Assembly (NCBI RefSeq): GCF_030814475.1
Contig: NZ_JAUSVF010000003.1
Span: 186,001-250,000, forward strand
From: Pararhizobium capsulatum DSM 1112
Lineage (GTDB): Bacteria > Pseudomonadota > Alphaproteobacteria > Rhizobiales > Rhizobiaceae
Direction of reading: 5' to 3'
Length of the DNA stretch: 64,000 nucleotides
The notes beneath the pieces were generated by a model, which saw only the letters and a list, made by a program, of their open reading frames with translations, did no database searches and was not told the DNA's origin. The first letter of the stretch is position 1; each line of letters starts with the position of its first letter. Of this stretch, positions 1 through 9,762 are shown piece by piece. The position numbers and the translations under genes are program-made.

Positions 1-138
1 AGAGGCGATCCGCGCGAGGCCGTTGGGCTTACCCCTATGGTCGGGGATGATGGCGAGTGGCGAAACTTGCTTGACCAGTGCAAGACGACCCTTATGGCGG
101 AGATGGCGAGAAGCGGCTGGCCGACCGTATTGCAGTAG
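1..138 (+). CDS. C-terminal end of an unidentified protein (cut by window edge)
   Basis: Frame 1 is open from the first base for 45 codons and ends at TAG (136-138). The visible tail is acidic then basic and ends GWPTVLQ. I do not recognise the family. It lies upstream of, and on the same strand as, the DUF736 gene, which in rhizobial plasmids commonly sits in a block of conserved plasmid-housekeeping genes, so it may belong to that block; this is inference only. Codon use is GC-rich at third positions, like the neighbours. Confidence 0.45.
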   Translation, partial: RGDPREAVGLTPMVGDDGEWRNLLDQCKTTLMAEMARSGWPTVLQ

Positions 139-462
139 GAGAGGCGGCAAACCTCCGACGATGACGGCCCGCCATCTCTGAAATCCTACCGATTTGGTCA
201 TTCCGGCGCGGCCACCACGTCCTCGATGTGGCATGTCTGATCGGAGAGCGGCTACGCCTCGATCGTGCTGCCGCAACGCCCGTCCGCAACTTTTTCCCCT
301 GCGAAACCAGGTTCGCATTCCTCGCGCAGCAAGAAAGCCGCTTCCGACCGTCCTCCATTGCATTGCGGCCCCAAGGGGTGCGGTCCCGTTCGTCCCCGAT
401 CCTTTCGACAGCCATCGAGGTCGCGGTGGTCGCGACCCGAACAAACGGGAAGGATTTCAGAA
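139..462 (+). other. Non-coding leader upstream of DUF736 gene
   Basis: No convincing gene. Several overlapping open frames exist on both strands here, but they are mutually exclusive and low in complexity (Arg/Pro/Ser-rich), the usual pattern for GC-rich non-coding DNA. A small inverted repeat of CCCC and GGGG lies around 369-378. An AAGGA-like ribosome-binding site stands just before the DUF736 start. Confidence 0.4.
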
Positions 463-774
463 ATGGCTATCATCGGCAACTTCACCACCAACGGCAACGC
501 AATCGTCGGCTCCGTTCGCACCTTGACCGTCGCGATGAAGGCTCGCCTCAACCCGATCGAACGCACCTCCACCGAAGCACCCGACTTCCGCATCACGGCG
601 GGCCAAGCCGAAGTCGGCGCAGCGTGGAAGGCTGTCTCCAACGACGGGGAGGAATACATCTCGGTCAAGCTCGACGATCCAAGCTTCCCGGCCCCGATCA
701 ACGCCGCCCTGTGGCGGGCCGAAGTCGACGGCGACTACGTCCTCGTCTGGAACCGCCCGAAGCGCGAGGCCTGA
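463..774 (+). CDS. DUF736 family protein
   Basis: A 103-residue protein starting MAIIGNFTTNG, with the features of DUF736: the N-terminal IGNF segment, a central stretch on the pattern GAAWKAVSNDGEEYISVKLDD, and a C-terminal LVWNRPK tail. The family is abundant on plasmids and integrated elements of Rhizobiales and its biochemical role is unknown. The start is chosen because the conserved N-terminus begins there and an AAGGA ribosome-binding site lies about 10 bases upstream; the open frame extends further 5' but that part has no family similarity. A GC-rich hairpin follows the stop directly, suggesting a monocistronic unit. Confidence 0.9.
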   Translation: MAIIGNFTTNGNAIVGSVRTLTVAMKARLNPIERTSTEAPDFRITAGQAEVGAAWKAVSNDGEEYISVKLDDPSFPAPINAALWRAEVDGDYVLVWNRPKREA

Positions 775-782
775 CCGGGACC

Positions 783-802
783 GCCCCGCCGCAAGGCGGG
801 GC
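783..802 (+). terminator. GC-rich hairpin after DUF736
   Basis: Perfect 8-bp stem GCCCCGCC / GGCGGGGC with a GCAA tetraloop, starting 9 bases after the DUF736 stop. It has no U-tract, so it may be a weak or Rho-assisted terminator or an RNA-stabilising 3' hairpin. Confidence 0.5.
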
Positions 803-932
803 TCACCCGTCAGCTGAAAGCGTTATCGGGCATCGAGCCGGGTTCCGCTTTCGGGTGCCACACTCAAGGGGGAATATCTGCTCAGTCCGCCCGAGCGTGC
901 GCTCGTCTTTCACAAACGTCAAGGAGACGACG

Positions 933-1048
933 ATGACTAACGAACTCGACCGCACGATCCTCGAACTCAAGGCGAGCTGCGCAACGCCCATCCGGACGAA
1001 CGCCGCGAGATTGAAGCCGAACTCGAACTGGCAAAGGCTGAACGGTAG
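933..1048 (+). pseudogene. Small charged protein gene, frameshifted
   Basis: ATG at 933 is preceded by a strong AAGGAG site (921-926), and the first 13 codons read MTNELDRTILELK. Read straight on, the frame becomes unlike a normal protein and ends at 1058. Moving one frame just after LELK restores a plausible acidic/basic helix (ELRNAHPDERREIEAELELA) ending KAER and stopping at TAG 1046-1048. The simplest reading is a one-base deletion around 972-975 in a gene of about 38 codons. I do not know the function of the intact form. A sequencing error would give the same picture. Confidence 0.5.
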
Positions 1049-1080
1049 GTTATCGTAGCCGAGATGGAAGGCAGGGCATC

Positions 1081-1112
1081 GGCCGAGCCTCCGTTCTAAC
1101 GGAGGCTCGGCC
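1081..1112. terminator. Perfect 15-bp inverted repeat
   Basis: GGCCGAGCCTCCGTT is followed after two bases by its exact complement. It is placed 33 bases after the small frameshifted gene. The stem is very stable and symmetrical, so it could terminate in both directions; there is no T-run on either side. Confidence 0.6.
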
Positions 1113-1307
1113 GCATTCTCCTTTCGGTCCCCTGCCATCGACATCGGGGATGTTGCCGCCCGGCTTGGCGCCCGCAACCCGCGGCCGCCAGAATTTTTCC
1201 CGCCGCCACGCGGCTCCTCGCGCATCAAAATTCACACTGCGGCAGGTCCTCCGCATCGCGGCCGTTCCGGTGCATCGCTCCTTTCCGGTCAGTGCCCGAT
1301 CCCCACA

Positions 1308-1493
1308 ATGACGCGTATCGAACGGATAAACATCATGCGCCAACTCGCCCAGTTCCTTGTTGCCACTGGCCGCCGTCCTCGCGCCCTTGGCAAAGTGGTC
1401 AGCCACTTCTTCCGCAGAGGCAAGCTCGGTCTAAAACTCGCGATCAAGATCCCGTTCTTCATCGAGATCGATGCTTCGTTCGAGACCGATTAG
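1308..1493 (+). CDS. Hypothetical small basic protein
   Basis: An open frame of 61 codons (or 52 from the internal ATG at 1335) whose product is basic, with a short hydrophobic stretch (LKLAIKIPFFIEID) near the end. No family is recognised. It is listed because it fills an otherwise empty interval, lies on the same strand as the upstream genes and has a plausible composition. It could equally be a chance frame in GC-rich DNA; there is no clear ribosome-binding site at either start. Confidence 0.3.
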   Translation: MTRIERINIMRQLAQFLVATGRRPRALGKVVSHFFRRGKLGLKLAIKIPFFIEIDASFETD

Positions 1494-1570
1494 AACCGGC
1501 GCGAATGACACGCCGGAGGCCGCCTCAGTAGCCCTTTCTCTGCCAGCTGGAACGCGGAAAACAATCATAG

Positions 1571-1846
1571 TCAGCTCCGCAAATATCGGAGCGCTATTTT
1601 TGGGAGATAGCCGCGAGCGCGCTTTTGCTTCAACAGCTCAAGGAACAGCAGAACCGCTTCCTCTTCTCGTTCGAAAACATTCTTTTTCTCCTGCCCATGT
1701 TTGCCGATCCGTCCCCAACGCCGGGTCAGGCAGACCTCTCCGAAGATAGTCTGCTCGATCTCCATGGCATAGTACCGCGCCATGTTCTTGGCTGGGTCCG
1801 TCCGTTCGACATAGAGCTGATAGCGTTGCGAAATCATGTCCGGCAT
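1571..1846 (-). CDS. WGR domain protein
   Basis: A 91-residue protein that is essentially one WGR domain. It reads QRYQLYVERTDPAKNMARYYAMEI near the N-terminus and has the diagnostic TRRWGRIGKHGQ segment (about residues 44-55 from this start). WGR domains in PARP enzymes and related proteins bind nucleic acid, so a DNA- or RNA-binding role is likely; stand-alone copies are common on rhizobial plasmids, with unknown function. The start at 1846 is preferred because GAGG lies 4-5 bases upstream; a GTG at 1855 and an ATG at 1837 are alternatives. A motif shared with the tra/trb promoters lies 36 bases upstream (1882-1894), suggesting quorum-regulated expression. Confidence 0.85.
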   Translation of the reverse strand: MPDMISQRYQLYVERTDPAKNMARYYAMEIEQTIFGEVCLTRRWGRIGKHGQEKKNVFEREEEAVLLFLELLKQKRARGYLPKIALRYLRS

Positions 1847-1881
1847 GATCCTCACACAGAGCCGCCACGTCCAACGACATA

Positions 1882-1894
1882 TGTGAATCCTACA
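1882..1894 (-). promoter_or_regulatory. Candidate TraR-type operator (copy 1) before the WGR gene
   Basis: TGTGAATCCTACA on the + strand, identical over 13 bases to the site between traC and traA (5696-5708). Its ends form the partial dyad TGT...ACA. It lies 36 bases upstream of the WGR start. Confidence 0.5.
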
Positions 1895-2205
1895 GGTGCG
1901 ACCGATTCATTTTCGTGAAGAATGGCGATCGGGCGAGGTGCCGACGGGGCACAGCTCTAGTCGCGCTGCGACCGGAGCCCCCAAGCGTTCTCCGCCCAGT
2001 CGGGTCACGATCCTCTCACAAATAGAAGCATGCTCGCTGTCAACTGCCCTGGAAAGATCCGCGTCGGGCACCATCCCATGATCGGGCGAGCCCTTGATCG
2101 ATCATGACATCGCCCAGTGAATTGCCCGCGTGAGACACGGTCCGAAGTTTCCGTCCATATCTGTCCTCGTCACGGAGCCCGGCCGACATCGAGAATTTCC
2201 CCGCG

Positions 2206-2804
2206 CGAGGGCTGATGAAGACATTCGGCCTCGTCGTACCCAAAGGCGCAGGACGCGTATCCGAGGACCATGTGCGCAACCTGCTGGCGACGAATGCCGG
2301 GCTCGAACAGATTATCAGGCCCTTGCTCGATGCCTGGAGAGGCATGCGTGCCCGCGCTGCCGAGTTGAGCAAACAGCTTGTCGACTCGGCCCGCGCGAGT
2401 GAGCAATGCCGGCTGCTTGCGTCAATTCCGGGTGTCGGCGCGGTGACGGCTTCCTCCTTCGTGGCAGCGATCGAGGATCCGGAAAACTTCAGAAAGTCGC
2501 GCGTTCGGTTGGCGCCTGGATCGGCCTGACCACCAGGCGCTATCAATCTGGAGAAGTCGATTACGATGGTCATATATCCCGCCGGGGCGACAAACATTTA
2601 CGCGGACTGCTGTATGACGCGGCAACCGTGATCCTCACGCGCACCAGATCCGACAGCGCGTTACGTGTATGGGGCGTGAAGCTCAAGGAGAAGATCGGGT
2701 TCAAGCGAGCAGCCGTTGCGGTCGCGCGAAAGCTGGCCGTGATCATGCATGCAATGCTCCGAACGGGCGAGCTCTTCGAGCGCTCTAACTCTGCTGAGGC
2801 CTAA
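2206..2804 (+). pseudogene. IS110-family transposase remnant (C-terminal part)
   Basis: Two overlapping frames together give the C-terminal half of an IS110/IS116/IS902-type transposase. The first frame (from 2206) reads RGLMKTFGLVVPKG and includes the conserved SIPGVGAVTASSFVAAIEDP segment. After a frameshift near 2500 the second reads VGAWIGLTTRRYQSG, the usual transposase-20 domain, through GDKHLRGLLYDAA to a normal-looking C-terminus. The N-terminal RuvC-like DEDD domain (about 150 residues) is missing, so the element is dead. IS110 elements lack typical terminal inverted repeats, so the borders cannot be set from sequence alone. Confidence 0.85.
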
Positions 2805-3183
2805 CATGCACACAAGATACCAGGGCAGTGCCCCTGTGATCTGACTATTCCATGCTTTGCGTCCACGCTTTGGACGCGACGATCGTCCCTGTCGGGACGC
2901 GGACAGGATTATTCCGCTTAGAAGAGTTGCACCTGCTGTCATTCTGGCAGCTGAGTGCGTCCGATACATTGGAAGATCCGTTCCAAGAAGAACCATCCTG
3001 CGGCGGGTCGTCTCGACCGCGTAAACGACTCTGTATCCGACAAACGACATCGTCGCATTTCAAAGGCAAGACATATTCACCGAATGAAAGCATAGAACAA
3101 AACAAGCTTGACGGAGGTGCGATTAAACGACTCTTCATTTTCCTGGATCAGCCTTGCTCAGTTGCATTGCGCGCCGGCTTGGA
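2805..3183. other. Intergenic stretch, no gene seen
   Basis: 379 bases between the IS110 remnant and the traG stop. Short frames on both strands have no recognisable similarity, and composition drops in GC compared with the flanking genes. It is probably degraded sequence from the insertion events. Confidence 0.4.
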
Positions 3184-5118
3184 TCATGCAGGCTTTGGCG
3201 TATCCCCGATCATGTGAAACCTGTTCGTGCCGACGCATGCCTTCATGTCGTCGCGCCGGAACCAGATGGCGCGGCCGCATCGCAGCGGCGCATTGCCGGC
3301 CGTGAAGACGATCTGTTCGTCGGCGCGCATGCGCAGAACTTCATGAGGTTGAATCAATGGTCGAGCAGCGAGCTGTTTCGATCGCGTTCGAGATGATCCC
3401 TTTGCCTGAAAACTGCGGCTCACCTGGTCGATCTCGACCGTTGTCATGCCGCAGCGTCGGGAGATGTAGTCGGCGGTCTCGGGATCGTTGATCGCGGCGA
3501 ACGAAATCCAGCTGGCGCTCTCGAACCACTTGCTTGCCGCGTCGCGACCGCCATAGGTCTCGCGCATCTGGCCAATCGACTGATAGATCATCGTGAGCGT
3601 GATCCCGTATTTGCGACCGGCGTCGCGTGCGGTTTCTATGATCCGCATATAGCCGAGGCGCGCGACCTCATCGAGGAGAAACAAGGCGCGCCCCTTGATC
3701 TGTCCATCGCGATTGTAGATCGCGTTAAGAAGCGAGCCGATGATGACTCTCGCAAGACCCGAATGGGTCTCCAATGTCTTGAGGTCAATGTTGATGAAGA
3801 TATCCGTATTTCCTGCCGCGATGTCGCTGGTCGAGAACTTCCTCCCGGACACGAGTGCTGCGTAGTTCGGATAGGAGAGCCAGTGTGTTTCCTTGACTGC
3901 ATTGGCATATACGCCAGAGAAGGTTTCCGGCGTCATGTTGACGAAGGCTGCGACGTTTTCCTTCACGAAATCCGAGCCCGAATTGTCGTAGATGTCTTGC
4001 AGCCGCTTGCGTAATGTCGGCTCAGGCTCGGAGAGGTTCATGCGTACCTGCCGAAGTGTCTGGTCTTTTTCCTCCGTGTGACCGGACAGGCAGACATCGG
4101 CGATGAGTGCCGTCAGCAGCTGGAGCGCCGATGCGCGAAAGAAGTCATCACGGACACCACGCGCGCCGCCGCTGTCGCTCATGATCCATGAGGCGACCGA
4201 GGCAATATCCTCTTCCTTGGTTCCGCCGAAACGTCCGACCCAATCAAGGACGTTAAAGCCAGTGTCCGGCTTCCTCGGATCGAGAATGAACACGTCCCTT
4301 CCCGCTCCGCCCCGATGCCAGGAGACCATCGGTGCGACCTCGTTCGATGGATCCAGCACGATCAGCGTACCGCCCCATTTGAGTGCCGTCGGGATCGTCA
4401 CGGACGTCGTCTTGAAACCGCCGGAACCGGCAAAGACGATCCCATGCGACGAGCCGAACGAGCCATCGAAGCACAGCAGCGACGACTTGCCACCGACGCC
4501 CCAGGTCTCGGCGCTATCGGCTCGAAACGATTGGCTCCCGACGCTGTCTTTGTCGACCCGATAGCGCTCTCCGATGACGATGCCACCGGCATCGGGAAAC
4601 AACTTTGCCGCCTCTGTGAGCTTCATCCAACCCGCTTCGCCGTGGAGTGCTCGCTTGCCCTGAATACGTTTCGGCTCGGCCCTTGCGAATGCCGCATTGC
4701 CGATGAGCGCGACGCGGAGCGCGAAGCAGGCGCATAGTAGCGCCGCACTCGCTCCGATCGACGTTGCAAGATCGAGAAAGGCCAAGACCGTGTTGTCGGC
4801 CGGTACCGACTTCATGAAAGAGGAAAGGCGCATTGTTTCGCGGACTGCTGCGACCAGGATTGTCCCACTCGATCCCGCGACGACGCCCCAACCTGCCTGC
4901 TTGATGTTGATCGAGCCGGCACTCGCGAACAGCAACAGAACTCCGATCGCCGCACTGGCTACATAGGGCAAGGCGATCCCCGCCCGCCCCCATGCCAGCC
5001 GCGCGGCCTCGGTCTTACCGAAGCCGGAAAGCCACTGCTCGATCCCGGTCATTCCGATGACGACCGGGATCATCAACGCCGCTGGCACGATGACGAGCGC
5101 AATCCTATTGATCGTCAT
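3184..5118 (-). CDS. traG: Type IV coupling protein TraG (VirD4-like)
   Basis: A 644-residue coupling protein that docks the relaxosome to the Trb type IV channel at the inner membrane and pumps DNA with ATP. Hydrophobic segments lie at about 5-23, 46-66 and 119-137; a Walker A-like GSGGFKTTS at 231-239; Walker B ALFLLDE at 478-484. The sequence follows Ti-plasmid TraG closely along its whole length (for example [15 protein letters not shown] and [20 protein letters not shown]). The start [11 protein letters not shown] is chosen because it matches the family N-terminus; the frame is open further upstream. It overlaps the end of traD by 14 bases and is last in the traC-traD-traG operon. Confidence 0.97.
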   Translation of the reverse strand: MTINRIALVIVPAALMIPVVIGMTGIEQWLSGFGKTEAARLAWGRAGIALPYVASAAIGVLLLFASAGSINIKQAGWGVVAGSSGTILVAAVRETMRLSSFMKSVPADNTVLAFLDLATSIGASAALLCACFALRVALIGNAAFARAEPKRIQGKRALHGEAGWMKLTEAAKLFPDAGGIVIGERYRVDKDSVGSQSFRADSAETWGVGGKSSLLCFDGSFGSSHGIVFAGSGGFKTTSVTIPTALKWGGTLIVLDPSNEVAPMVSWHRGGAGRDVFILDPRKPDTGFNVLDWVGRFGGTKEEDIASVASWIMSDSGGARGVRDDFFRASALQLLTALIADVCLSGHTEEKDQTLRQVRMNLSEPEPTLRKRLQDIYDNSGSDFVKENVAAFVNMTPETFSGVYANAVKETHWLSYPNYAALVSGRKFSTSDIAAGNTDIFINIDLKTLETHSGLARVIIGSLLNAIYNRDGQIKGRALFLLDEVARLGYMRIIETARDAGRKYGITLTMIYQSIGQMRETYGGRDAASKWFESASWISFAAINDPETADYISRRCGMTTVEIDQVSRSFQAKGSSRTRSKQLAARPLIQPHEVLRMRADEQIVFTAGNAPLRCGRAIWFRRDDMKACVGTNRFHMIGDTPKPA

Positions 5119-5320
5119 TGCCGAAGGCCTCCACGCCGAGTCCGGTGAGCCTGGATCGCTCGCCATCATCGCCCTTGATGCGGCGGGCGGCATCGATGAG
5201 CGCGCCCAGCAACAGCGCTCGCTTCTCGTAGCGCAGCCCTGCCTTGACGATCAGGCCACCGAGCTCAATCTTTTCGCGCGTGTCCTTCTTGCGGGCGTCG
5301 GATGTCATCGTCCTCGCCAT
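5105..5320 (-). CDS. traD: Conjugal transfer protein TraD
   Basis: A 71-residue, charged protein with the TraD signature [29 protein letters not shown] as its core, the usual size for Ti/pAt TraD. The role is in relaxosome or transfer assembly; the exact biochemical function is not established. The start MARTMTSD at 5320 gives the family length and sits 4 bases past the traC stop; longer starts would overlap traC. Gene order traC-traD-traG is the standard one. Confidence 0.92.
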   Translation of the reverse strand: MARTMTSDARKKDTREKIELGGLIVKAGLRYEKRALLLGALIDAARRIKGDDGERSRLTGLGVEAFGNDDQ

Positions 5321-5324
5321 GCGC

Positions 5325-5621
5325 TCAAGCCTCGCCAGCACCGCCCGCATTCGGGCCAGACGCGACTGCCGCGATCGACGTTGCGCCGCTGCTAACGCTT
5401 GCACCATTTTTCCCTCCGGTCGTAGTACCCTGCCCTCCGCGAAACCGTTTGGTCAGTTGCTCAAACGCAGCCTGAAGTTCCGCCTCGTCGATCTCGATTT
5501 CGCCCAGTCCTGCCCTGAGTGCAATCCGTCCGATGCGTTCCGCTTCCCTTGTCTCGGCGATCTTGAGCTGTTCCTGTAGCTTGGCGATTTCGTCGCGGAT
5601 TTTCGAGGATGGCTTCTTCAT
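5325..5621 (-). CDS. traC: Conjugal transfer protein TraC
   Basis: A 98-residue protein. The N-terminal half is a predicted coiled coil ([17 protein letters not shown]), followed by the conserved [15 protein letters not shown] and [12 protein letters not shown] segments, and the C-terminus is a low-complexity Gly/Ser/Ala tail. This is the arrangement of Ti-plasmid TraC, a relaxosome accessory protein encoded beside oriT. It is the first gene of the leftward operon; its promoter must lie in the 254-bp interval that also contains oriT and the traA promoter. Confidence 0.93.
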   Translation of the reverse strand: MKKPSSKIRDEIAKLQEQLKIAETREAERIGRIALRAGLGEIEIDEAELQAAFEQLTKRFRGGQGTTTGGKNGASVSSGATSIAAVASGPNAGGAGEA

Positions 5622-5695
5622 TCCGATTGTCTCCCTGGCTGAGAAAGCGTGTCTTTCGAAGCCAGTTTTTCGGAACAGCGTGCGGAACGCACTAC

Positions 5696-5708
5696 TGTGA
5701 ATCCTACA
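5696..5708. promoter_or_regulatory. Candidate TraR-type operator (copy 2) between traC and traA
   Basis: TGTGAATCCTACA with a TGT...ACA partial dyad, 75 bases from the traC start and 168 from traA. In Ti plasmids one tra box in this same divergent interval controls both operons. Its identity with copy 1 and similarity to the copies before traI and repA support the call. Confidence 0.6.
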
Positions 5709-5763
5709 ATCGCCAACGGCGATGCTTTCGGAAATGATCCCGGCCGTTCCGAAGGAGCGGCTT

Positions 5764-5797
5764 CCAAGGGCGCAATTATACGTCGCTGGCGCGACGT
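5764..5797. other. oriT: Origin of transfer (oriT) core
   Basis: CCAAGGGCGCAATTATACG (from 5764) is followed by a perfect 7-bp inverted repeat, ACGTCGC (5780-5786) and GCGACGT (5791-5797), around TGGC. On the other strand this reads AATTGCGCCCTTGG, the Q-type (RSF1010/pTF1-like) nic core known from pTiC58 oriT. Its position between traC and traA, next to the MobA/MobL relaxase gene, is as expected. The precise nick site is inferred from the family and not visible in sequence. Confidence 0.9.
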
Positions 5798-5875
5798 GTT
5801 GCTGAGAGAGAATGTTGGGGTCGCCGCTCCCGACGATCCCTTTGATTTCGTTCGCAACCGGGAGAGAACTCCGCC

Positions 5876-8800
5876 GTGGCCGTCCCTCACTTCTCCGTCA
5901 GCGTCGTCGCACGTGGCTCCGGCCGCAGCGCCGTCCTGTCGGCGGCCTACCGGCATTGCGCCAAGATGGAGTTCGAGCGGGAAGCCCGGACGATCGACTA
6001 CACGCGGAAACAGGGGCTCCTGCACGAGGAGTTCGTGGTCCCTGCCGACGCGCCGGAATGGGTGCGCAGCATGATTGCCGATCGCTCGGTCGCCAGCACC
6101 TCCAAGGCTTTCTGGAACAAGGTGGAGGGCTTCGAGAAGCGATCCGACGCGCAGCTCGCCAAGGACGTCACCATAGCCCTGCCGCTCGAGCTGACGGCCG
6201 AGCAGAACATCTCGCTCATGCGCGACTTTGTGGAGCGCCACATCACCGCGCAGGGCATGGTCGCGGACTGGGTCTACCACGACGCCCCCGGCAATCCTCA
6301 CGTCCACCTCATGACCACATTGCGGCCGCTCACCGAAGACGGTTTCGGTTCGAAGAAGGTCGCGGTGCTCGGCCCGGATGGCAAGCCAATCCGAAATGAC
6401 GCCGGCAAGATCGTCTACCAGCTGTGGGCCGGTAGCACTAAGGATTTCAATGCGTTTCGCGACGGCTGGTTTGCCTGCCAGAACAGACATCTGGCGCTTG
6501 CCGGCCTCGATATCCGCATCGATGGCCGTTCCTACGAAAAGCAGGGAATAGAGCTTGAGCCAACCATTCACCTCGGGGTCGGCACCAAGGCTATCGAGCG
6601 CAAGGCGGAGCAATCCGACCACAAGTCGCAGACCTCGACTCCTAAACTCGAACGCATCGAGCTCCAGGAGCAGCGCCGCTGGGAGAACGCCCGCCGCATC
6701 CAGCGCCGTCCTGAGATCGTGCTCGACCTGATCACGCGGGAGAAGAGCGTTTTCGACGAACGCGATGTTGCGAAGGTGTTATATCGCTATATCGACGATG
6801 TCGCTCTGTTCCAAAGTCTGATGGTCCGGATTCTGCAAAGTCCGGAAGCGCTCCGGCTCGAACGCGAGCGGATCAACTTTGCGACAGGTATTCGGACATC
6901 CGCGAAGTACACCACGCGCGAGATGATCCGGCTTGAAGCCGAGATGGCCAATCACGCGATCTGGCTGTCCGGCAGCACCTCCCATTGCGTCCGTGAGCCG
7001 GTGCTGCAGGCGACCTTTGCGCGCCATTCCCGTCTGTCGGATGAGCAGCGAACGGCGATCAAACATGTGGCTGGCGGCGAACGGATCGCCGCCGTCATCG
7101 GCCGCGCCGGCGCCGGCAAGACGACGATGATGAATGCGGCGCGCGAAGCCTGGGAAACTGCCGGCTATCGTGTCGTCGGTGGTGCGCTTGCCGGCAAAGC
7201 AGCCGAAGGTTTGGAGAAGGAAGCTGGCATCGTTTCCCGCACGCTGTCGTTGTGGGAGCTTCGCTGGAACCAGGGTCGCAACCAGCTCGACGATAAGACC
7301 GTCTTCGTACTCGACGAGGCCGGCATGGTGTCGTCGCAACAGATGGCGCTCATCGTCGAAGCAGTCACCAAGGCCGGTGCCAAACTCGTCCTTGTCGGCG
7401 ATCCGGAACAGCTTCAACCGATAGAAGCGGGCGCTGCGTTCCGCGCCATTGCCGATCGCATCGGCTATGCCGAACTCGAAACAATCTATCGTCAGCGCCA
7501 GCAATGGATGCGCGACGCCTCGCTCGACCTAGCGCGCGGTAACGTCGGCAACGCAGTCGATGCCTATTGCGCACATGGGCAAGTGAGGGGATCGGACCTC
7601 AAGGCACAGGCGGTCGAAAGCCTGATCGCCGATTGGGATCGCGACCACGATCCTTCGAAGACCAGCCTGATCCTCGCCCACCTTCGTCGCGATGTCCGGA
7701 TATTGAACGAGATGGCCCGCGCCAGGCTTGTCGAGCGTGGCGTCATTGCAGACGGATTCGCGTTCAAGACAGAAGAAGGATCCCGCATGTTCGCGACCGG
7801 CGACCAGATCGTGTTCCTCAAGAACGAGGGCAGCCTTGGCGTCAAGAACGGCATGCTCGCAAGGGTGCTTGAGGCTGCACCCGGCCGGATTGTCGTCGAG
7901 ATCGGCGAACGGGAACATCGTCGCCAGGTCACGGTTGAGCAGCGCTTCTACAACAACCTCGATCATGGCTATGCGACGACGATTCACAAAGCCCAAGGCG
8001 CCACCGTCGACCAGGTGAAGGTGCTTGCTTCCCTCTCGTTGGACCGGCATCTCACCTATGTGGCCATGACCCGCCATCGCGAGGATCTCGCCGTCTACTA
8101 CGGCAGTCGCTCCTTCGCGAAAACCGGAGGGCTCATCCCGATCCTGTCGCGCCGGAACGCCAAGGAGACGACCCTCGATTACGAGAAGGCGTCGTTCTAC
8201 GGCCAAGCGCTGCGCTTCGCGGAAGCGCGGGGCCTTCATCTTGTCAATGTCGCCCGCACGATCGCACAGGATCGCCTCCAATGGGCCGTCCGGCAAAAAC
8301 AGAAACTCGCCTACCTCGGCGCCCGTCTAGCCGCCATCGGTGCGGCGCTCGGACTGGTCCGCGGCAGCAACAAGCACTCCATATCGGACACAATCAAGGA
8401 GGCCAAGCCCATGGTATCAGGCATCACCACCTTTCCGAAATCGCTCGACCAGGCTGTCGAAGACAAGCTCGCCGCCGATCCCGGGCTTAAGAAGCAATGG
8501 GAGGACGTCTCGACCCGCTTCCAGCTCGTCTACGCGAAGCCGGAAGCTGCCTTCAAGGCGATCTATGTCGATACCATGTTGAAGGACCAGTCGGTCTCGC
8601 AGTCCACCCTGGCAAGGATTGCCGGCGAGCCAGAGAGCTTTGGCGCGCTCAAGGGCAAGACCGGTTTTCTCGCGAGCCGTGGCGACAAGCAGGACCGGGA
8701 AAAAGCGCTCGCCAATGTGCCCGCACTTGCCCGAAATCTTGAACGTTATCTTCGTGAGCGGGCCGAGGCCGAATTCAAACATAAGACGGAGGAGCGCGCG

Positions 8801-9202
8801 GTCCGGCTCAAGGTTTCGGTCGACATCCCGGCGTTCTCTCCAGCCGCCAAGCAAACGCTCGAACGCGTGCGCGATGCGATCGATCGCAACGATCTTCCGG
8901 CTGGCCTCGAATACGCGCTCGCCGACAAAATGGTGAAAGCAGAACTCGAAGGTTTTGCCAGGGCGGTTTCCGAACGTTTCGGGGAACGGACCTTCCTGCC
9001 ATTGGCTGCGAAAGACACTGATGGCAAGACCTTCGAGACCGTCACAGCAGGAATGACGGCCGGCCAGAAGGCGGAGGTCCAGTCCGCGTGGAACTCCATG
9101 CGGACGGTCCAGCAGCTTGCGGCTCATGAACGAACGACGGAAGCGCTCAAGCAGGCCGAGACTGTGCGGCAGACGAAGAGCCAGGGGCTCTCCCTGAAAT
9201 GA
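5876..9202 (+). CDS. traA: Relaxase-helicase TraA
   Basis: A 1108-residue bifunctional protein that nicks oriT, stays linked to the transferred strand and unwinds it. The N-terminal MobA/MobL relaxase domain (about 1-240) has the metal-binding histidines in [13 protein letters not shown] (H135, H142, H144). A RecD-like superfamily I helicase follows, with Walker A GRAGAGKT at about 408-415, VLDEAGM around 480 and ATTIHKAQG further on. The C-terminal third is Ti TraA-like without a named domain. The start is GTG at 5876 because [14 protein letters not shown] is the conserved N-terminus and GGGAGAG lies about 10 bases upstream. The stop overlaps the traF start (ATGA), indicating translational coupling. 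Confidence 0.97.
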   Translation: MAVPHFSVSVVARGSGRSAVLSAAYRHCAKMEFEREARTIDYTRKQGLLHEEFVVPADAPEWVRSMIADRSVASTSKAFWNKVEGFEKRSDAQLAKDVTIALPLELTAEQNISLMRDFVERHITAQGMVADWVYHDAPGNPHVHLMTTLRPLTEDGFGSKKVAVLGPDGKPIRNDAGKIVYQLWAGSTKDFNAFRDGWFACQNRHLALAGLDIRIDGRSYEKQGIELEPTIHLGVGTKAIERKAEQSDHKSQTSTPKLERIELQEQRRWENARRIQRRPEIVLDLITREKSVFDERDVAKVLYRYIDDVALFQSLMVRILQSPEALRLERERINFATGIRTSAKYTTREMIRLEAEMANHAIWLSGSTSHCVREPVLQATFARHSRLSDEQRTAIKHVAGGERIAAVIGRAGAGKTTMMNAAREAWETAGYRVVGGALAGKAAEGLEKEAGIVSRTLSLWELRWNQGRNQLDDKTVFVLDEAGMVSSQQMALIVEAVTKAGAKLVLVGDPEQLQPIEAGAAFRAIADRIGYAELETIYRQRQQWMRDASLDLARGNVGNAVDAYCAHGQVRGSDLKAQAVESLIADWDRDHDPSKTSLILAHLRRDVRILNEMARARLVERGVIADGFAFKTEEGSRMFATGDQIVFLKNEGSLGVKNGMLARVLEAAPGRIVVEIGEREHRRQVTVEQRFYNNLDHGYATTIHKAQGATVDQVKVLASLSLDRHLTYVAMTRHREDLAVYYGSRSFAKTGGLIPILSRRNAKETTLDYEKASFYGQALRFAEARGLHLVNVARTIAQDRLQWAVRQKQKLAYLGARLAAIGAALGLVRGSNKHSISDTIKEAKPMVSGITTFPKSLDQAVEDKLAADPGLKKQWEDVSTRFQLVYAKPEAAFKAIYVDTMLKDQSVSQSTLARIAGEPESFGALKGKTGFLASRGDKQDREKALANVPALARNLERYLRERAEAEFKHKTEERAVRLKVSVDIPAFSPAAKQTLERVRDAIDRNDLPAGLEYALADKMVKAELEGFARAVSERFGERTFLPLAAKDTDGKTFETVTAGMTAGQKAEVQSAWNSMRTVQQLAAHERTTEALKQAETVRQTKSQGLSLK

Positions 9203-9762
9203 CCGAGGCTGCAACCCGCCGGTCGATGACCACGCAGCAACGACGAGCCATTGTGGTTCTGTCGATGGCGGCGGTGGCCGCCATCCTGCTGGCGGTGACT
9301 GCCATCGCCGGCGGGTACCGCATCAATCTGACACCGAGCGAGCCGCTCGGCCTGTGGCGCATCATCCCCCTTCATCGACCGGCTGCAGTCGACGACCTCC
9401 TGTTCATCTGCCCGCCGGAAACGGCGGCGATGCGGGCAGCGAGGGTACGAGGCTATCTCCGTTCTGGTTCCTGCCCGGGCGGCGTCGCACCGTTGATCAA
9501 GACAGTGATCGCCGTTGCAGGACAGCATGTCCAAATCGGCGTCAGCGTGAGCGTGGATGGGCGGGGGGTTTCCTCTTCCAGTCTCGCAATACGAGATGGA
9601 AAAGGCCGGCCGTTGACGCCCGTTCCGAGCGGCATCGTACCGCCAGGATATGTCTTCCTGCATTCCGCGTTCCCCGGCTCCTATGACTCCCGATATTTTG
9701 GCCCGGTGCCGATCTCCGGCATTCTCGGGATGGCGCAGGAGGTGTTCACCTATGTGCCGTGA
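9199..9762 (+). CDS. traF: TraF, S26-family peptidase for pilin maturation
   Basis: A 187-residue signal peptidase-like enzyme. A membrane anchor lies at about 18-38; then [17 protein letters not shown] carries the probable catalytic Ser, and [13 protein letters not shown] the probable catalytic Lys. The C-terminus has the S26 [23 protein letters not shown] block. In RP4 and Ti systems TraF processes, and in RP4 cyclises, the TrbC pilin, which is encoded at 23.6 kb here. The start overlaps the traA stop and the end overlaps the traB start, so traAFB are translated as a coupled unit. Confidence 0.95.
   Translation: MTEAATRRSMTTQQRRAIVVLSMAAVAAILLAVTAIAGGYRINLTPSEPLGLWRIIPLHRPAAVDDLLFICPPETAAMRAARVRGYLRSGSCPGGVAPLIKTVIAVAGQHVQIGVSVSVDGRGVSSSSLAIRDGKGRPLTPVPSGIVPPGYVFLHSAFPGSYDSRYFGPVPISGILGMAQEVFTYVP

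Noticed and set aside
178..191. TCTGAAATCCTACC, resembling the candidate TraR operator
   Set aside because: It matches only about 10 of 14 positions, lacks the TGT...ACA ends and lies 270 bases from the next gene.
2845..3138. 97-codon minus-strand frame before traG
   Set aside because: Cys/Ser-rich composition, no ribosome-binding site and no family features; treated as intergenic.
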